Shown here in pieces: positions 1 through 11,531 of a stretch of 64,000 bases of DNA (positions are counted from its first letter, which is position 1; the number at the start of each line of letters is the position of its first letter). Origin of the DNA: Cyanodermella asteris (Eukaryota; Ascomycota; Lecanoromycetes; Ostropales; Stictidaceae); contig UYJD01000003.1 in NCBI GenBank assembly GCA_900618795.1, positions 400,684-464,683 on the forward strand. The letters run 5' to 3'. The notes under the pieces are model-generated. The model did not search any database. It was not told the DNA's origin and saw only the letters and a list, made by a program, of their open reading frames with translations. Both the position numbers and the translations under genes were made by a program.

Positions 1-2546
1 ATGGTAGCGGAAGGCAGGACCAGCCTGATGTGCACTGGCGATGAGTGGAAGGAGCAGGGGTTGGAATCCAAGAACAAGAAGACCACAGAAGGGTTCGATC
101 GACACCCACTAATGCCGTCGGACCCTCAGCAGACTCAGCATGAACAGGCGCAGGGGAAGGGCGACAGCAAGCAGACGAGAAACAAGAATATGGGCAACAA
201 GCAGGCAGGTAAGAAGCATCGATGAAGGCTATTCGCATCGTCGTCAATCGCATAGCACCGTCTGGGAGCTTGAGCATCGAGCCACGCTGGAGGGTGTTCG
301 AGCAAATTTCTACCAGTAGGCGACGATTCAAGCAACTCAACGAATGCGACGCTTCACTTCGAAGGGCTCCTCTTCTATGAGAACGGGTTTACGATGAGCT
401 GTGTTCGCGCAAGCGCTCCGGTGACGACTTTTGCACATGCTGTGATATAAAGTGGAAGTACGGTCGTCCTCGAGTTGCGGTCGTTCTGTACCGTTGCCTC
501 ACAAATAGCATGACCTAAACGTGAGCATGACGGTTACGTCTTTAACACGCCGTAGGGGCGTCAACGAGCTCCTGTTATGGTGTCATGCTGCAGGGCGGAA
601 GATGTGTCTTCAGTTGTGTCAAGGAAACATGCTAAACGAGGCCAGTCGTCATCGTGTACCGAGTACAAGTGGCGGAGAGGCGGAATGTGTTCCGTGCCGT
701 AGGAGATAAAGTAGTTGCGTCGATCGAAACGATCACCGCGGAGTTGCAATGCTTTGAGGAGACGTGTGAGGACACTCACGGTGCGACAGCTACCTTTGAT
801 GTTGTAGCTTCAGCTTGAAATCGCAAAACGCTCCACCTTGACGCAAGTGAGACAGGTGTTGTTGACGCCCGTGTATCATTTCGTGGGTTGTTGGTGGGTT
901 GTTGGCATGACATCTGCAGCGGCGTGAACTGGCAGCCCCGCTCCATCAGGGATAGGCTCGACCAGAGAAGTCCCAGGACAGTAACGAGAAGGTTCGGCGA
1001 CGCCTCGGTATATCGCCAAATCAGCGATAGAATTGCTCTGGAGGAGATGTCGACGGCGACCTCCAGAAACGACAAATGTCTGTGCCAGCGAGTCTGTTAA
1101 TGCCTTCTAAGTCTCCTTGTTGTGCGACTTTCTCGAAGTGATGCCAGTCAACGACGCAATCTGTCCGTATGCTGAATCCTTTGCATCAGCGTAGATTGCT
1201 CTGATCACTCGTCAATAAGGGAGATGTAGGGAGTGATAGTGCAATTGCTATCATTGTGCGATTTCTTTTGTCAAGATGTCGCAAAAGCCTTTGTGCTGAT
1301 CGATCACCTCTCATGGTCCTTGGCAATTTCCGACTGACTTCCGCGTTCAGCTTCGATGCGGAGAGGCTCAGAGTAGATAGCCAAGGAGATGCAAGAACGG
1401 ACAGCATCTTGGAAGATTGACAAAGTGATAGGCACGGAGCCAGAGGTCGCATGTCGGCAACTGGCAGAATGCTCACAGATCATGACGCTTCTCCACACTG
1501 CAGGGCGTGCCGACTCAAGCTCTGACGCCAGAAGCCTCGACAAGCTTTGCACATCACCTAATTACTGCGAGGTTTATGCAGCTGGCATGTTCGGTACTGC
1601 AGGGCATCGTCCGAAAACGGCCTGCCAGGCTGCTGCCGCGACAGCCAAAGCGACGAATTCTCCTCATGCCTGCAATATTGTCCGTTCCCGGCCGAAGCTC
1701 GTCTGATCTTCGACTTCTACCATCTGCTACGTAAAGCTGACCACCACTGTTGATGCGATTATTGTTTGGTGCTGATTGCGACATACTGAATAACACAATA
1801 CCGGCCAAGGCAGAATCTCACGGCTGGTATGTATGGTGGCTGAGAAGCCGCAAATGCTGTCAGCCGCGATCTTGTCTTACACATGCGATCGATGGTGGTG
1901 CAGAGAGGGGCAAAAGCTAGAAAGGACGGCAAGAATGTTTGTTGCTGCCATCGACGTGCGTTGACGTCGGATGCACAGCACGAGATGCGGGCTGCTGTTG
2001 TGACACCTGGCCAGCTCGACCTGAGATCGGATCGGGTGGCCACAGCATCGTGGCAGCGACGATTCTCGTACGGTAAGGCTCGCCACCGAAACCACGAACA
2101 TGGAGGAGATGGTTGCAGTACAGTACGCATAGCCAGGTGAGGCTTTGTCCGAGTGCCATCGGCTCTGCGCACTGTTAATGTTGAAACACTCTGTGGCTAA
2201 GCCGTATCATACTACACTGTACAGGACAAACAATTATGGGTGAGCAGTGCTTTTGGCAGATGTGGGTCCGCGTTGTTTTAAACCCGTCCTTCGCCCACGG
2301 CGCGCGTGCAGAAGGCGTTGGAGTGACACGCGAGGAGATGCCTCAGATTCTCAACCTCCTGCAAATAATCTACTGGAATTCTAGCGACTGAGAACGCCGA
2401 AACTGCAGAAGGGCTGTGCGAGGTCCGTAAAGCTGTCGCCAGTACAAGGATCTGTTGAGACAGTTGCGGACCAGCTTGAGGTTGAGCGGACATGGATAAG
2501 AGCTCACTCGACTTTACAAGCCTTGCGCCCAGGATCGTTGTGCGTC

Positions 2547-2698
2547 CTGGGGTGGTGCATACGCCGGCATCAGTGATCGCCTCGACTAGCTTTGGCCCAA
2601 TCGAGCAAGATTGCCAGCGGCTGGTCGGAGGGCCCAGAGCTCCATCATGGCCCGCGAGCCTCCAGTCATCGGAGCATGGTGCGGGCCACCGTGCGGGG
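2547..2698 (+). promoter_or_regulatory. Possible CreA-type repressor sites
   Basis: CTGGGG at 2547-2552 and GCGGGG at 2693-2698 match the SYGGRG consensus of the carbon catabolite repressor CreA. They lie 350-500 bases upstream of a FacB/Cat8-like gene, a family known to be repressed by glucose. Such hexamers are common by chance, so this is suggestive only. Confidence 0.25.
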
Positions 2699-3010
2699 AT
2701 CCGCCTCGACCAACGAGCGCCCGACCTCTCACACTTTACTACAGTAACTCATCCGTGCCTGTCACGTTCGTATTCTTTCATCGAAACGTTCAGTCTCAGC
2801 GCTCTGGCATATGGCGGCGCCTCGCCTCAAATATCCTCTCCCGCGCTTGTGCTACATTCCTCCCTGCAATCTACCACGTGTGGGTATCCTCTAAAGCTCC
2901 CCTGTACTTTTCCTCAATGTGAACAATCGTGCTCCATCTATACCGATTGCGTGTATCCCACTTGTCTTATCCTCCTTGTCTTCTTTCCATCCGCCTCATA
3001 TTTGTGGTGA

Positions 3011-3040
3011 ATGCCGACGTCGGGGCGTTCCCCGGCCTAG
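3011..3040 (+). promoter_or_regulatory. Nine-codon upstream ORF before the FacB-like gene
   Basis: ATG at 3011 opens a frame of nine codons (MPTSGRSPA) that stops with TAG at 3038-3040. The stop lies nine bases before the chosen FacB start at 3050. If it is in the mRNA leader it would be translated first and could limit initiation at the main start. The transcription start is not known from the sequence. Confidence 0.4.
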
Positions 3041-3049
3041 TTCTTTGTA

Positions 3050-5761
3050 ATGCCAGGCATCGTAAGTGTCCGTTTCCTGTCTCGAGGACATCGGTACTGA
3101 CAATCTGGCAGATGCCAATGAAGATCATCAAGGTCGGCAGTGCTTCCCAGAGTCGAGTCGCCCAGGCCTGTGACCGGTGCCGCAGCAAGAAGATTCGCTG
3201 TGATGGCATCACGCCCTGCTGCTCCCAATGCTCCAATGTGGGCTTCGAGTGCAAGACGAGCGATAAGCTGAGCAGGAGAGCTTTCCCAAGAGGCTACACG
3301 GAATCTTTGGAAGAGAGGGTACGACAACTGGAGGCAGAAGTCCGTGACTTGAAAGGATTGTTGGATGAGAAAGACGAGAAGATCGACCTGTTGTCCAAGT
3401 TTCATGACTTTTCAACACGAAGACCTTCAACGAGCGCAGCGAACCTCAAGATTGAGTCCTCTTCGGAGAAAGAGACTGATCCAGATCTCTTCTCGGTGAA
3501 GAATCCCAGCAGTCTTCTGAAAGTATCGACACGCAATGAACCACACTGGGCCGGTGCTTCGAGCTCGACAGCTTTTCTAGGTATGTTGGCTGATCAAAAG
3601 ACACCGCTCTGTCTCACTTGTACTGACCGCTATAGATGTCTTCAAAGAAAAGGCCGCGGCTACTGGACGCTCTGTTCCACCAGTTTCGCCTCGTGTGCTC
3701 TTCTCCGTAAAGGGACTGGCAGCAAAACGTCCAGCCGGTGGACATGCACGCTGCCCACCACGTCTCGTCTCTGATCGTCTCGTCAATGTCTTCTTCCAAG
3801 AGTTCGCGCCCCTATTGCCTATCCTGTACCGCCCAGCTTTCCTCCAGAGATATCGCGAATTCGCCGAAGGTTCTGATAAAATCGAAAACCACCACGCGAT
3901 CGCTCAGCTCAACCTCATCTTCTCCATTGCTTCTACGGCTTGCAATTCAGGACGAGAACACAGCGGGTCATTTGACCACAACTGGCAAGCCGCCCTGAAT
4001 TGTGTCGTACATGACAACTCCCTAGCATCACTACAATGTTTGATCCTCGCACAGCTGTGCTGTCTTGTCAAGGGCGACAGCAACAAGGTTCTACACTACG
4101 CTGGCATTGCCGTCATCATGTCCCGACGACTCGGCCTGCATCGAAGCCAGAGCAGCCTGTCTCTCGATTCATTGACGACGGAAATGCGGAAACGCACTTT
4201 CTGGTGCCTGTACACTCTAGATGTCTTCACTGCCGCGAACCTAGGACTTCCGCGCCTGGTCAAGGACGAGGTCGTACAAACCGAAATGCCTCTCAACCTG
4301 GACGATGAGGATCTGTTCGAGCAACGCCTGACAACTGGCAGTGCCGAGACCAAGATGTCTACAGCGCTTGCCTTCTTCCAGCTATCTCGGCTATTCGCGC
4401 GAATTCTCGACACGGTTTACCAGGCTCCGACTTTGTCCGGAGTGTCGCTGAAAAAGATGTCTCGACTTTCCGACGAGTTGGATGCATGGCGTGAGTCGCT
4501 GGCGCCCCACCTACGTTTAGTCTTCGCGCACGATAAGCCGTCGACCCGCGTCACTGGCGACCGCTCTCCCCTGCTCTCACTGGCGTATTATCACGCTCGT
4601 GTTCTCCTCCACCGCCCGCTTGCAACATCCGAACTTGGCACGAAAGCGGTTCCGGCTGTCATCGCTCTGGCTGACGCCAGCAAACACATCGTGCAGATCG
4701 CCCAACTTCTCGACGAGCGCCATATGAGCTTTAGCTTGCCCTTGAACAAGCACGAGGTCCTGGTCAACGCCGGTCTTGGACTCCTGTACCAAGGCTTGAC
4801 CATTCCCGATGGCAAGAGCTGCCTTGTCAACGATAGTCAACGTTTGGTCTGCGCCGTCATCAGCGTTCTTGACAACGTTGCAGCGCCTTGCGCCACCGAC
4901 TTGAAGGCCTTGGCGTGTGCCCTCATCACGGTCGATGGCTTCGCTCGGCGACGAGCTTCATCGTCCAACAAAGATTCGGTGAGTCCTCGCAGCAGCATCA
5001 GCCAAGTGTCGTGCAACCGACCACGTTCTGGCGACTACGAACAGGCGGAACGGCGTGGGTCCCAAGGTAGCAGTCAATCAGGCGTACAAGCACCACTGGC
5101 TCAAAGGCGAGCGCAGTTTCCCGGCAAAATCTACCTGCAAGAAAATCATACCGCGATCTACGCTCAGCAGCAGGCAATACTGGCCAACAAGGTCGCCGTT
5201 ATCACGCCGATGCGGTCCGAGCCTTCACTTCGCAAAGCTGCATCCTTATCCTTAACGCAAGAAAAGCGGGCCATGCTACCCGGCGTCATGCTTGGCAATC
5301 TCGACTATCTTTCATTGGGTGGCACACCATCGCCCCCTGCGCACGCAACACCTCGCGCGCAGATTGCGAGGCAAAACAGTTTCCATGATAGCAATGTCTC
5401 GTGGGATCGCATCCTAGGATTGGACCAGAGCGGCGCTAGCATACCCTTGCCCTCGTCCACGGCGAGGAGCTCGCCCATGGACATTTTCGCCGATCAGCTC
5501 GCTCTTCACAGTTCCCAGGACGATGCCTCTTGGCACGATCCAGCGAGCACTACCACATGGGCTACTGACACGACAAGTATCCCAAGCGTCTTCGACGACT
5601 CCGGAGCCAGTTTGGCTAGTGGGGACGAGAGGACAAGTTTTGACCTCGGCAGTCAGACTGGTAAAGAGATGAACGTGTTCAGTGGCATAGAGCTCTCAAA
5701 TACGCTCAACGACGATTTTTCTGCAGGTTTGATTGGTTTAGAAGGTGGGATCGCATTTTGA
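3050..5761 (+). CDS. facB: FacB/Cat8-like Zn2Cys6 transcription factor
   Basis: Nuclear activator of acetate and gluconeogenic genes (acetyl-CoA synthase, glyoxylate cycle) by family. Exons are 3050-3061, 3112-3580 and 3636-5761, giving 868 aa, close to the usual size of about 867. The first exon has only four codons (MPGI). Its intron has GTAAGT, a CTGAC branch point and CAG, and it joins to MPMKIIKVG, the family N-terminus as I recall it. The Zn2Cys6 cluster lies at about residues 24-50 ([11 protein letters not shown], then CCSQC). It is followed by a linker with [17 protein letters not shown] and a coiled coil to about residue 95. The fungal-specific factor domain occupies about 200-500. 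The tail is Ser/Thr/Gln-rich and acidic, as expected of an activation region. A mini uORF precedes the start. XlnR or other C6 factors are unlikely given the linker match. Confidence 0.9.
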
Positions 5762-7364
5762 GTTAGGTCGGGATTCGGCAGGATCGGATCAGGTTACATG
5801 GCGGATTGCTGGTTACGGCCGTCGCAAACGTTGTCGATCGTCCTTATCAGAAATGGGTTTTATGACTTGACGATTTCATGGGTCTTCCGGGAATGGCGGA
5901 TGGTTCATTGGCTGTGAAGAGCGCCAAAGAGCTCATTCTCGTAATCTGCCCTGCGCAATTTTTCCAGTTTAGTTTAATCGACGGATTCCTTCTGATCCAG
6001 CCAGCCTTAGGGCGATTCGCAATCATCGAACCAGACGTAGGAACCCGTGCAGGTGCATCGAATAATGCATCAGAAGAGCCAATGCCTTTACAGCTGCAGC
6101 GAAGAATGGATCCAGTGCAGCATGCCAAGTCGTCCAATTCGAACGCTACTTCCTAGCCTCGCAGGCAACGCCAAGTGTCCTGATAGCCCATCATCGTGCC
6201 GAAACGACACTGGCGATACTGTGCTACGCTTACTCTCCCTACTGTACTCTCTCACCAGGTTTCGGTATCACAGCCAAGAGTGGAGCTCGGCGCAGCGTGC
6301 ATGATTTCTTACCTACAAGTACTGACACGATGCCCCTTGTGGAAAGGCACGATATCGAAGCAAATTGCATCCCACGTCTCTTTCTTGGCTGCATGATGCG
6401 CAAAACTCAACGCATCCCGACGGGCTCCTCGAGGACCGACAAAGTACATCATCTTTCAAAGTCGGTGAGGGAGACCAAAGTCTGCCGCTTCGGAAATCAG
6501 AGGCCCATTTTGAGACTTTTTTTTTTCGTTCTCAGTTTCCTTATCGACATCCCCGATGCACCCTGAAGTCTTGGTATATATTGCAGGGCGGTCGACCCCC
6601 GGCAAGTTGGTACCCGCCTTTATGCGGCCGAGATTTGCGAAGATTGTGGCCGACTGTCCTTGGCGAACAGGCGTGGATGCTGTTGCGTGGGAACACCCGC
6701 TGCGGACGTGCCTGCAATTCGCATTCGCCAGGCAGGGATAACACGGTATGGAGTGGATCGAGGTTGTTGCCTCAGGGATTGTACTCCGTAGTGCTCCAGG
6801 GCCTAATTTCTAGAAGTTGGATGGGAGCTGTGCGACCATTCCAGGTCCCGCCATCCTTTTCATAGGCTATGATGCGACAATAAACGACCCTTTCAAAGCA
6901 TGACTAGGCTATTGTCCCATCAAAGTTACGCGCAATTTTCTCATAATCTTATGCGTACATGGTTCGGTGAAAGCATGTGGCATACATAGGTAGGCGTTGA
7001 GGCCACAATGCTGACAGAAAGATGCCTCCAGCAGTTGCCAGCGACAGCTTAAGCGAAAGGCACTATCTCAACCCGCCTGATGCATGTCCTCACAGCCATA
7101 GGGATAACAATGCCAACTATGTTAATTAGGTAAGTAACAGAATTCTTACGCATGTCGAGGGGCATCGGACTTGTTGTCCGTGGCCCCACCACATATCACC
7201 GCCATTGGCTCACAGAGCTTCGGAAAGGTTTGTGAAATTCCGTACTAGAAGTGTTGTGGCTTTGGTCAAATAATTGAGCAGCAGATATATTCCACATTCA
7301 ATAATCGGAAAACGGAAGTCAGATCTGGGCCAAATCGAAATCATCAGACACCCACGCAACTGCG
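5762..7364. other. Intergenic, no gene seen
   Basis: Frames up to 166 codons occur but have no domain, no coherent composition and no splice-linked continuation. There is a T-run near 6520. A TAGGTAGG element sits at 6987-6994 (see findings). The right end should contain the promoter of the inositol monophosphatase-like gene. Confidence 0.6.
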
Positions 7365-8315
7365 ATGTCGAGCCCGAACCTTTTAGAAATTCACGAGGTC
7401 CTGGTGGACATTGCACGGCAAGCAGGAGAGAAAATCACAGCAGCACGTCCTTCCATCAGCGCCATAGACACGAAGAAAAATAGTTCAGATCTCGTGACTG
7501 AGACGGACAAGGCGGTGGAAGATCTTGTCTCGGCGACCCTCAAGACAAAATATCCGGATTACAGCTTTTTGGGAGAGGAAACATACAAGCCAGGCGTGCG
7601 ACTCACTGAAGCTCCAACTTTCATTTGCGATCCAATTGACGGTACGACGAATTTCGTGCATGCGCACCCGTATGTCAGTATCAGCCTGGCGTTCGTTGAC
7701 AAGAAGATACCACTTGTCGGAGTCGTCTTCAACCCATTTTCGCGAGAGCTCTACCATGCAGTCAAAGGTCACGGCTCATACCTAACGAGAGTACCCCTCA
7801 GCAGCGACTCGGCTACCTGGACAGCGGTGTCAAGCTTACAAACGAGCGATGCTACGAGGAAGCTGCCGCTTGCCGGGAAGGGACAGGAACCCCTGGATGG
7901 TCTGAACAAAGCCCTCCTCGCCGTGGAATGGGGCAACGAGCGCAGTGGGAATAATTGGGAAGTCAAAATCAAGACTTTCGAAGCTCTCGCCGGTGACCAG
8001 AGCACGGGAGGAGCCATGGTCCACAGTCTAAGATCTCTCGGTAGCGCAGCATTGAACCTGTGTGGCGTCGCTTCGGGACACCTGGATGGGTATTGGGAGG
8101 GCGGCTGCTGGGCCTGGGATGTTGCCGCTGGCACGGTGATCTTGAATGAAGCTGGAGGCTACGTTGTTGGTGGCAACGCTGGGGAGTGGGACATTCCGGT
8201 CGATATCCGAAGATACCTGGCCGTCCGAGGCTGTAAAGGTGGGAGGAATGAGCAGAAGAAATTTATCGAGGAATTCTGGGGCTGCGTGAGAGGTCGGCTG
8301 GAGTATGATCTTTGA
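7365..8315 (+). CDS. Inositol monophosphatase-like phosphatase
   Basis: Mg2+-dependent, Li+-sensitive family that removes phosphate from myo-inositol 1-phosphate; some fungal members (QutG) lie in quinate clusters. It is a single exon of 316 aa, a normal length. The metal-site motifs are in order: DLVTETD near residue 43, FLGEET near 67, DPIDGTTNF near 86 and WAWDVAAG near 248 with a following GG. The start ATG at 7365 is followed by a typical N-terminal helix. No quinate genes are nearby, so a housekeeping inositol role is more likely than QutG. No intron is needed. Confidence 0.9.
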   Translation: MSSPNLLEIHEVLVDIARQAGEKITAARPSISAIDTKKNSSDLVTETDKAVEDLVSATLKTKYPDYSFLGEETYKPGVRLTEAPTFICDPIDGTTNFVHAHPYVSISLAFVDKKIPLVGVVFNPFSRELYHAVKGHGSYLTRVPLSSDSATWTAVSSLQTSDATRKLPLAGKGQEPLDGLNKALLAVEWGNERSGNNWEVKIKTFEALAGDQSTGGAMVHSLRSLGSAALNLCGVASGHLDGYWEGGCWAWDVAAGTVILNEAGGYVVGGNAGEWDIPVDIRRYLAVRGCKGGRNEQKKFIEEFWGCVRGRLEYDL

Positions 8316-8810
8316 GATCTGGCGGTCGCAGGTATCTCTGTCAAGGCCGAGAATATAGAATCGTATCAAAAATCCAGAACAGCAAAAGCTCCCGAGACAA
8401 TCACGAACGAGACGATGAGTTCCGCTGAAAGCATGTAGACATGTCTTGCCTGGTAATAGTATAGTCTCAAAAGTGCCATGCAACGATGATAGCCCCTCAC
8501 TCAGCCGTTCCCTTGCGGACCAGAACCCAATTGTATCGCGAGGCAGGAAACGCGCGATGGAGCTTGGGCCAGAAGTCGGAAAGTAATGAAACCCATGGCG
8601 GCGACATGCGAATTCTGCCAATGTGGGGCCGTGACGTCACTCGACCCTGCCAGAGCTTCGTCCCAGCTTCAGCACCCTCAATATAAGTTCCTTCTCCTCG
8701 CACAGGACCGCTTCATTTACATTCTCCCTGAATCGATTGCTGCTTCTCACCCCACGGACAAACCAAATACAATCCCACCAAACTCAACCCATCCTCAAAA
8801 AGCCATCATC
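8316..8810 (+). promoter_or_regulatory. Promoter region of the small disordered-protein gene
   Basis: The 495-base gap has a CCCCT (STRE-type) element at 8493-8497 and a TATA-like TATAAG at 8682-8687, about 125 bases before the ATG at 8811. From about 8750 the leader is C/A-rich and G-poor, typical of highly expressed fungal 5' leaders. No other gene was seen. Confidence 0.4.
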
Positions 8811-9104
8811 ATGTCTGAGCAGACTTCAAAGGCCGACATCATCGAGGAGCGCCGCAGCAACCTGCCACTCCCAGAAGACCCTCCGGTCAAATCAGACTGG
8901 AACTCAGCAGATCCCTCCACAGTCAACGTCAAGGTGGGCGAGCGCCAAGACGACATCTCATTGGGCAACGCCAGCGAGACTGGCCTCAGAGAACCCGCAA
9001 CCGTCGGCTCGGAGGGAATCTCGGGAAACATTGGCCGCCAGGGCGTCGAGGGCCTGAAGGGACCGCCAAAGGACGCCACCAGCAGCGGAAACTCTGGCAA
9101 CTAA
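8811..9104 (+). CDS. Small hydrophilic disordered protein
   Basis: A 97-aa protein with no signal peptide, no membrane segment and no cysteine. It is rich in Ser, Gly, Asp, Glu and Asn and is predicted disordered. It begins MSEQTSKADIIEERRSNLP, and short proteins of this kind are, as I recall, common in filamentous ascomycetes without assigned function. I chose the ATG at 8811 over the upstream in-frame ATG at 8586 because the extra 75 residues look like leader and the TATA box would fall inside them. With its neighbour at 9730-10684 it forms a tandem of soluble low-complexity proteins with stress-type promoter motifs. A stress-protection role is inference. Confidence 0.7.
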   Translation: MSEQTSKADIIEERRSNLPLPEDPPVKSDWNSADPSTVNVKVGERQDDISLGNASETGLREPATVGSEGISGNIGRQGVEGLKGPPKDATSSGNSGN

Positions 9105-9729
9105 ACGGACGTCATGCAAGCGTTAGCATATCACCAACTTACCATCGACAAGCAAAGATGCTGACATCGAGAAAGTCCTGTGCGAGTAGCCTAAAAGAGA
9201 GTGGTTTAACATCGTATATTATAAATGTGCCGGCACAACAGGTGTCAACTGATGGATGAATGAGCTCACGAAGAGCCTTGACTACAATTTTCGTACCAGC
9301 TTGCAATGCAACATGATACATTGGCGCCTGTACATATGTGTGAAAACAGATTTTCACCCTTGCCTCGATGATTGCCCCTGCCGTCCGATCTTCCTACGAC
9401 GGTACCTGACGCGTGAAAAGATGCCGCGTGCCCCACCAGCATGGGTCATAAGGCTCCGTAATGAAGTGCTTGCTGAAGAGTTGGGGCCATTGCGGGGCGT
9501 TCCGATCGGAATCAGGGCATTTTTGCAATGCCGCTGAGCATGATGTAATGTGAGCTCATAAGGTCACCAAGGACTTCAAATGCACCTTGTCGTGCCCTGG
9601 AAGAGTCCCCTCATTCGAGCATACGATCTATTTCAACAACCATCTGAACTTGGACGGGAAAGCTCAATTCGCCATCTTTCAGAAACCAGAAAACCAACTA
9701 CACTCAGAAATACTAGACCGAGCATCATC
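9105..9729 (+). promoter_or_regulatory. Intergenic with CCCCT stress-type elements
   Basis: The 625-base gap contains CCCCT at 9375-9379 and 9607-9611, matching the STRE core bound by Msn2/4-type factors. No convincing coding frame was found. It is presumably the 3' end of the first small-protein gene and the promoter of the second. Confidence 0.35.
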
Positions 9730-10684
9730 ATGGACTATCAAGGAACTCCCATCGGCGGAACCAACCGGGGTCAGAAGGTCAGTGCACGCATCTCGATTCT
9801 CTTTGTAGAGGTCAAGCTTCAGCATCAAGGCTCTAGCTGCTTGTACACGACAGCTCGGTCCCGTTCGTTGGCCGCGCCGTCGCTGTCACTGTCAATGTCA
9901 ACGAATGCTTAGTGGAACGAACAACACCCCAGAATCACTACTCTGAGCTCTTCATCATTGTGACTTGACTTTGGAAACGATCGGACTAACAGAGCCACAG
10001 GTAACCACCGACCCCCGCTCAAACGACACCATCAACGAGTCGACCGGCGCCGTAGCCAAGGACTCGCTCGCCGCCGAGTCCTACCGCTCAGGAGGAGGCT
10101 TCTCAGACAACCGAGACGCCAACCCCAGCGACGTCTCCGGCTCCTCAAGCACCTGGAACAACACCGACACGTCAGGCGCATCGACGCTGGAGGCTGCACC
10201 TAGCGCCTCTCGGCGTCAAGACGATGCCAGCAGCACAAAGTACCCCGAGGCCGTTGGCGGCCAGGGCAGCTTCTCTGGCAGACACAATGACGGCTCTGGA
10301 GGGTACGTTGGCGGTCCTTCCGGTATAAACACCACCTCGAGCGGCTCTGGAAATTACGGAACATCTCAGGGCGAGTCTGGCAGCTACAGTGGCTCTGGTG
10401 CCGATTCGTACGAGACTGCTGGCACGGCACCGAATTATACGTTGAACCAGCAGGGTACATTCCAGGGCAGTAAGGCCAAGGGCAGCAATATCACCGAGGG
10501 CGGCTTTACTGGTGAGGGTAGCAACTTCAACAGCGGTATCGGTACCCGTGATGACCCTGGTCGCGCCGCTCTGCAGGGGATTGCTAATAACTCGGCGAGA
10601 GTCGAGGGAGCCGGCGCGTATCAGGGTGGTCGTGCCGGCAATGAGCAGCCTTTCGATGCTCTTGGAAACAACGAAAGGGCATAA
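9730..10684 (+). CDS. Gly/Ser/Asn-rich disordered protein
   Basis: Exons 9730-9777 and 10001-10684 give 243 aa. The first exon encodes 16 residues (MDYQGTPIGGTNRGQK). The 223-nt intron starts GTCAGT and ends with CTAAC, then ACAG. The protein is rich in Gly, Ser, Asn and Thr and has scattered aromatic residues (SGSGNYGTS, GSYSGSGADSY). It has no cysteine, signal peptide or membrane segment. No known domain is recognised. It could be a hydrophilin-like stress protein or one that forms condensates; both are inference. The neighbouring 97-aa gene has a related composition. Confidence 0.7.
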
Positions 10685-11012
10685 AGTGTCGAACGTGTAC
10701 GATAGGAGAGATGGGACTAACGTTGAATGTCAAACTATTGGCAGCGCCGTCGTGTACGTTTATTCTATGAACAGTGATCACGAAACGGAGCATCTACTGC
10801 ACTTCAAACCTTTGCGAGACCGGTTTGAGAAACCTCTATCATTGATTCTGTGATATTATTGGAGAATATTTCATCGTCTATGATCTTTGACTGTCTTGCC
10901 CATTACATTATCATGTATTGTCTCATGCTTCGTTGCACGTCAGTTGAGCGCGGCCCGTCCAGCTCTTGGTAACGTTGTTCGTCATGCCATGCCATGCCAT
11001 AGTGCCCCAATT
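10685..11012. other. Convergent intergenic spacer
   Basis: This 328-base AT-richer spacer lies between converging genes. A short tandem run of the unit TGCCA lies at about 10984-11000. Nothing else was seen. Confidence 0.5.
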
Positions 11013-11531
11013 TTAGTCAAAGTGGACCTTCAACGGTCCCTCAACCCAGAATGAGCAAGCACCACTGCCACCGCACTCGTATTCTGCGTCAGGGCCTCCG
11101 ACGACATAGCGCGGGCTCGTGCCCTTCACTCCGTGATGGCCGTGAAGGTAGTGCTTGATGACGACGTCGAAGTTGTTGACGACAGGATCCGAGCCGAAAT
11201 GCCACTGGAACGTGGTATCGTTGCAAATCGCCTGGTTGGTGACGTTTGGGCCGATGCCCTCAAGAGGCCATGAGTGGTGGCAATCGGCAACGCCGCCGTT
11301 GCGAGCGTCCGTCACATTGACTGAAGGGTAGAGAGGTCAGCTTAAGTCTGCCATATTTCGGACGGGCGTGTTGGATCGGTGTTTCTTACAGTAGACTTGG
11401 TTCAAGTTTGCATTGCCAGGACGACCGGATGGAGTTGAGTAGCTGATCTCTGGGAGCTCAAAGTAGCTGGTGTCCGATCCCAAAGCTAGACCGAGCAGTG
11501 AGAACAGGACAAAGAACGCCATGTTGATCAT
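11013..11531 (-). CDS. Small secreted cysteine-containing protein
   Basis: Exons 11390-11531 and 11013-11320 (minus strand) encode 149 aa. The intron 11321-11389 has GTAAGA, a CTGAC branch point and CTTCAG, and it restores the frame as VYFNVTDAR. The N-terminus MINMAFFVLFSLLGLALG is a clear signal peptide. The mature part of about 130 aa has four cysteines in CHHSW, ICND, YECGG and ACSFW, probably two disulfides, plus N-glycosylation sequons. The pattern recalls AA1-like (Alt a 1-type) secreted beta-barrel proteins, but I am not sure. It could be a surface antigen or a host-interaction effector; no function is assigned. ATG at 11522 is an alternative start. Confidence 0.75.

Larger units (their letters stand above)
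1..3049. other. Gene-free upstream region
   Basis: No open frame here has a recognisable domain or a convincing codon pattern. The longest, on the plus strand at 2492-3010, is serine-rich and runs into the leader of the next gene. A short frame open at the left edge (1-225) could be the tail of a gene cut by the window, but nothing supports this. The right part is presumably promoter and 5' leader of the FacB-like gene. Confidence 0.5.

Noticed and set aside
2492-3010. 172-codon frame before the FacB-like gene
   Set aside because: Composition is serine-rich and irregular, there is no domain, and it lies in the probable leader of the FacB-like gene.
6365-6865. 166-codon plus-strand frame
   Set aside because: It has no domain, no coherent composition and no splice-linked continuation.
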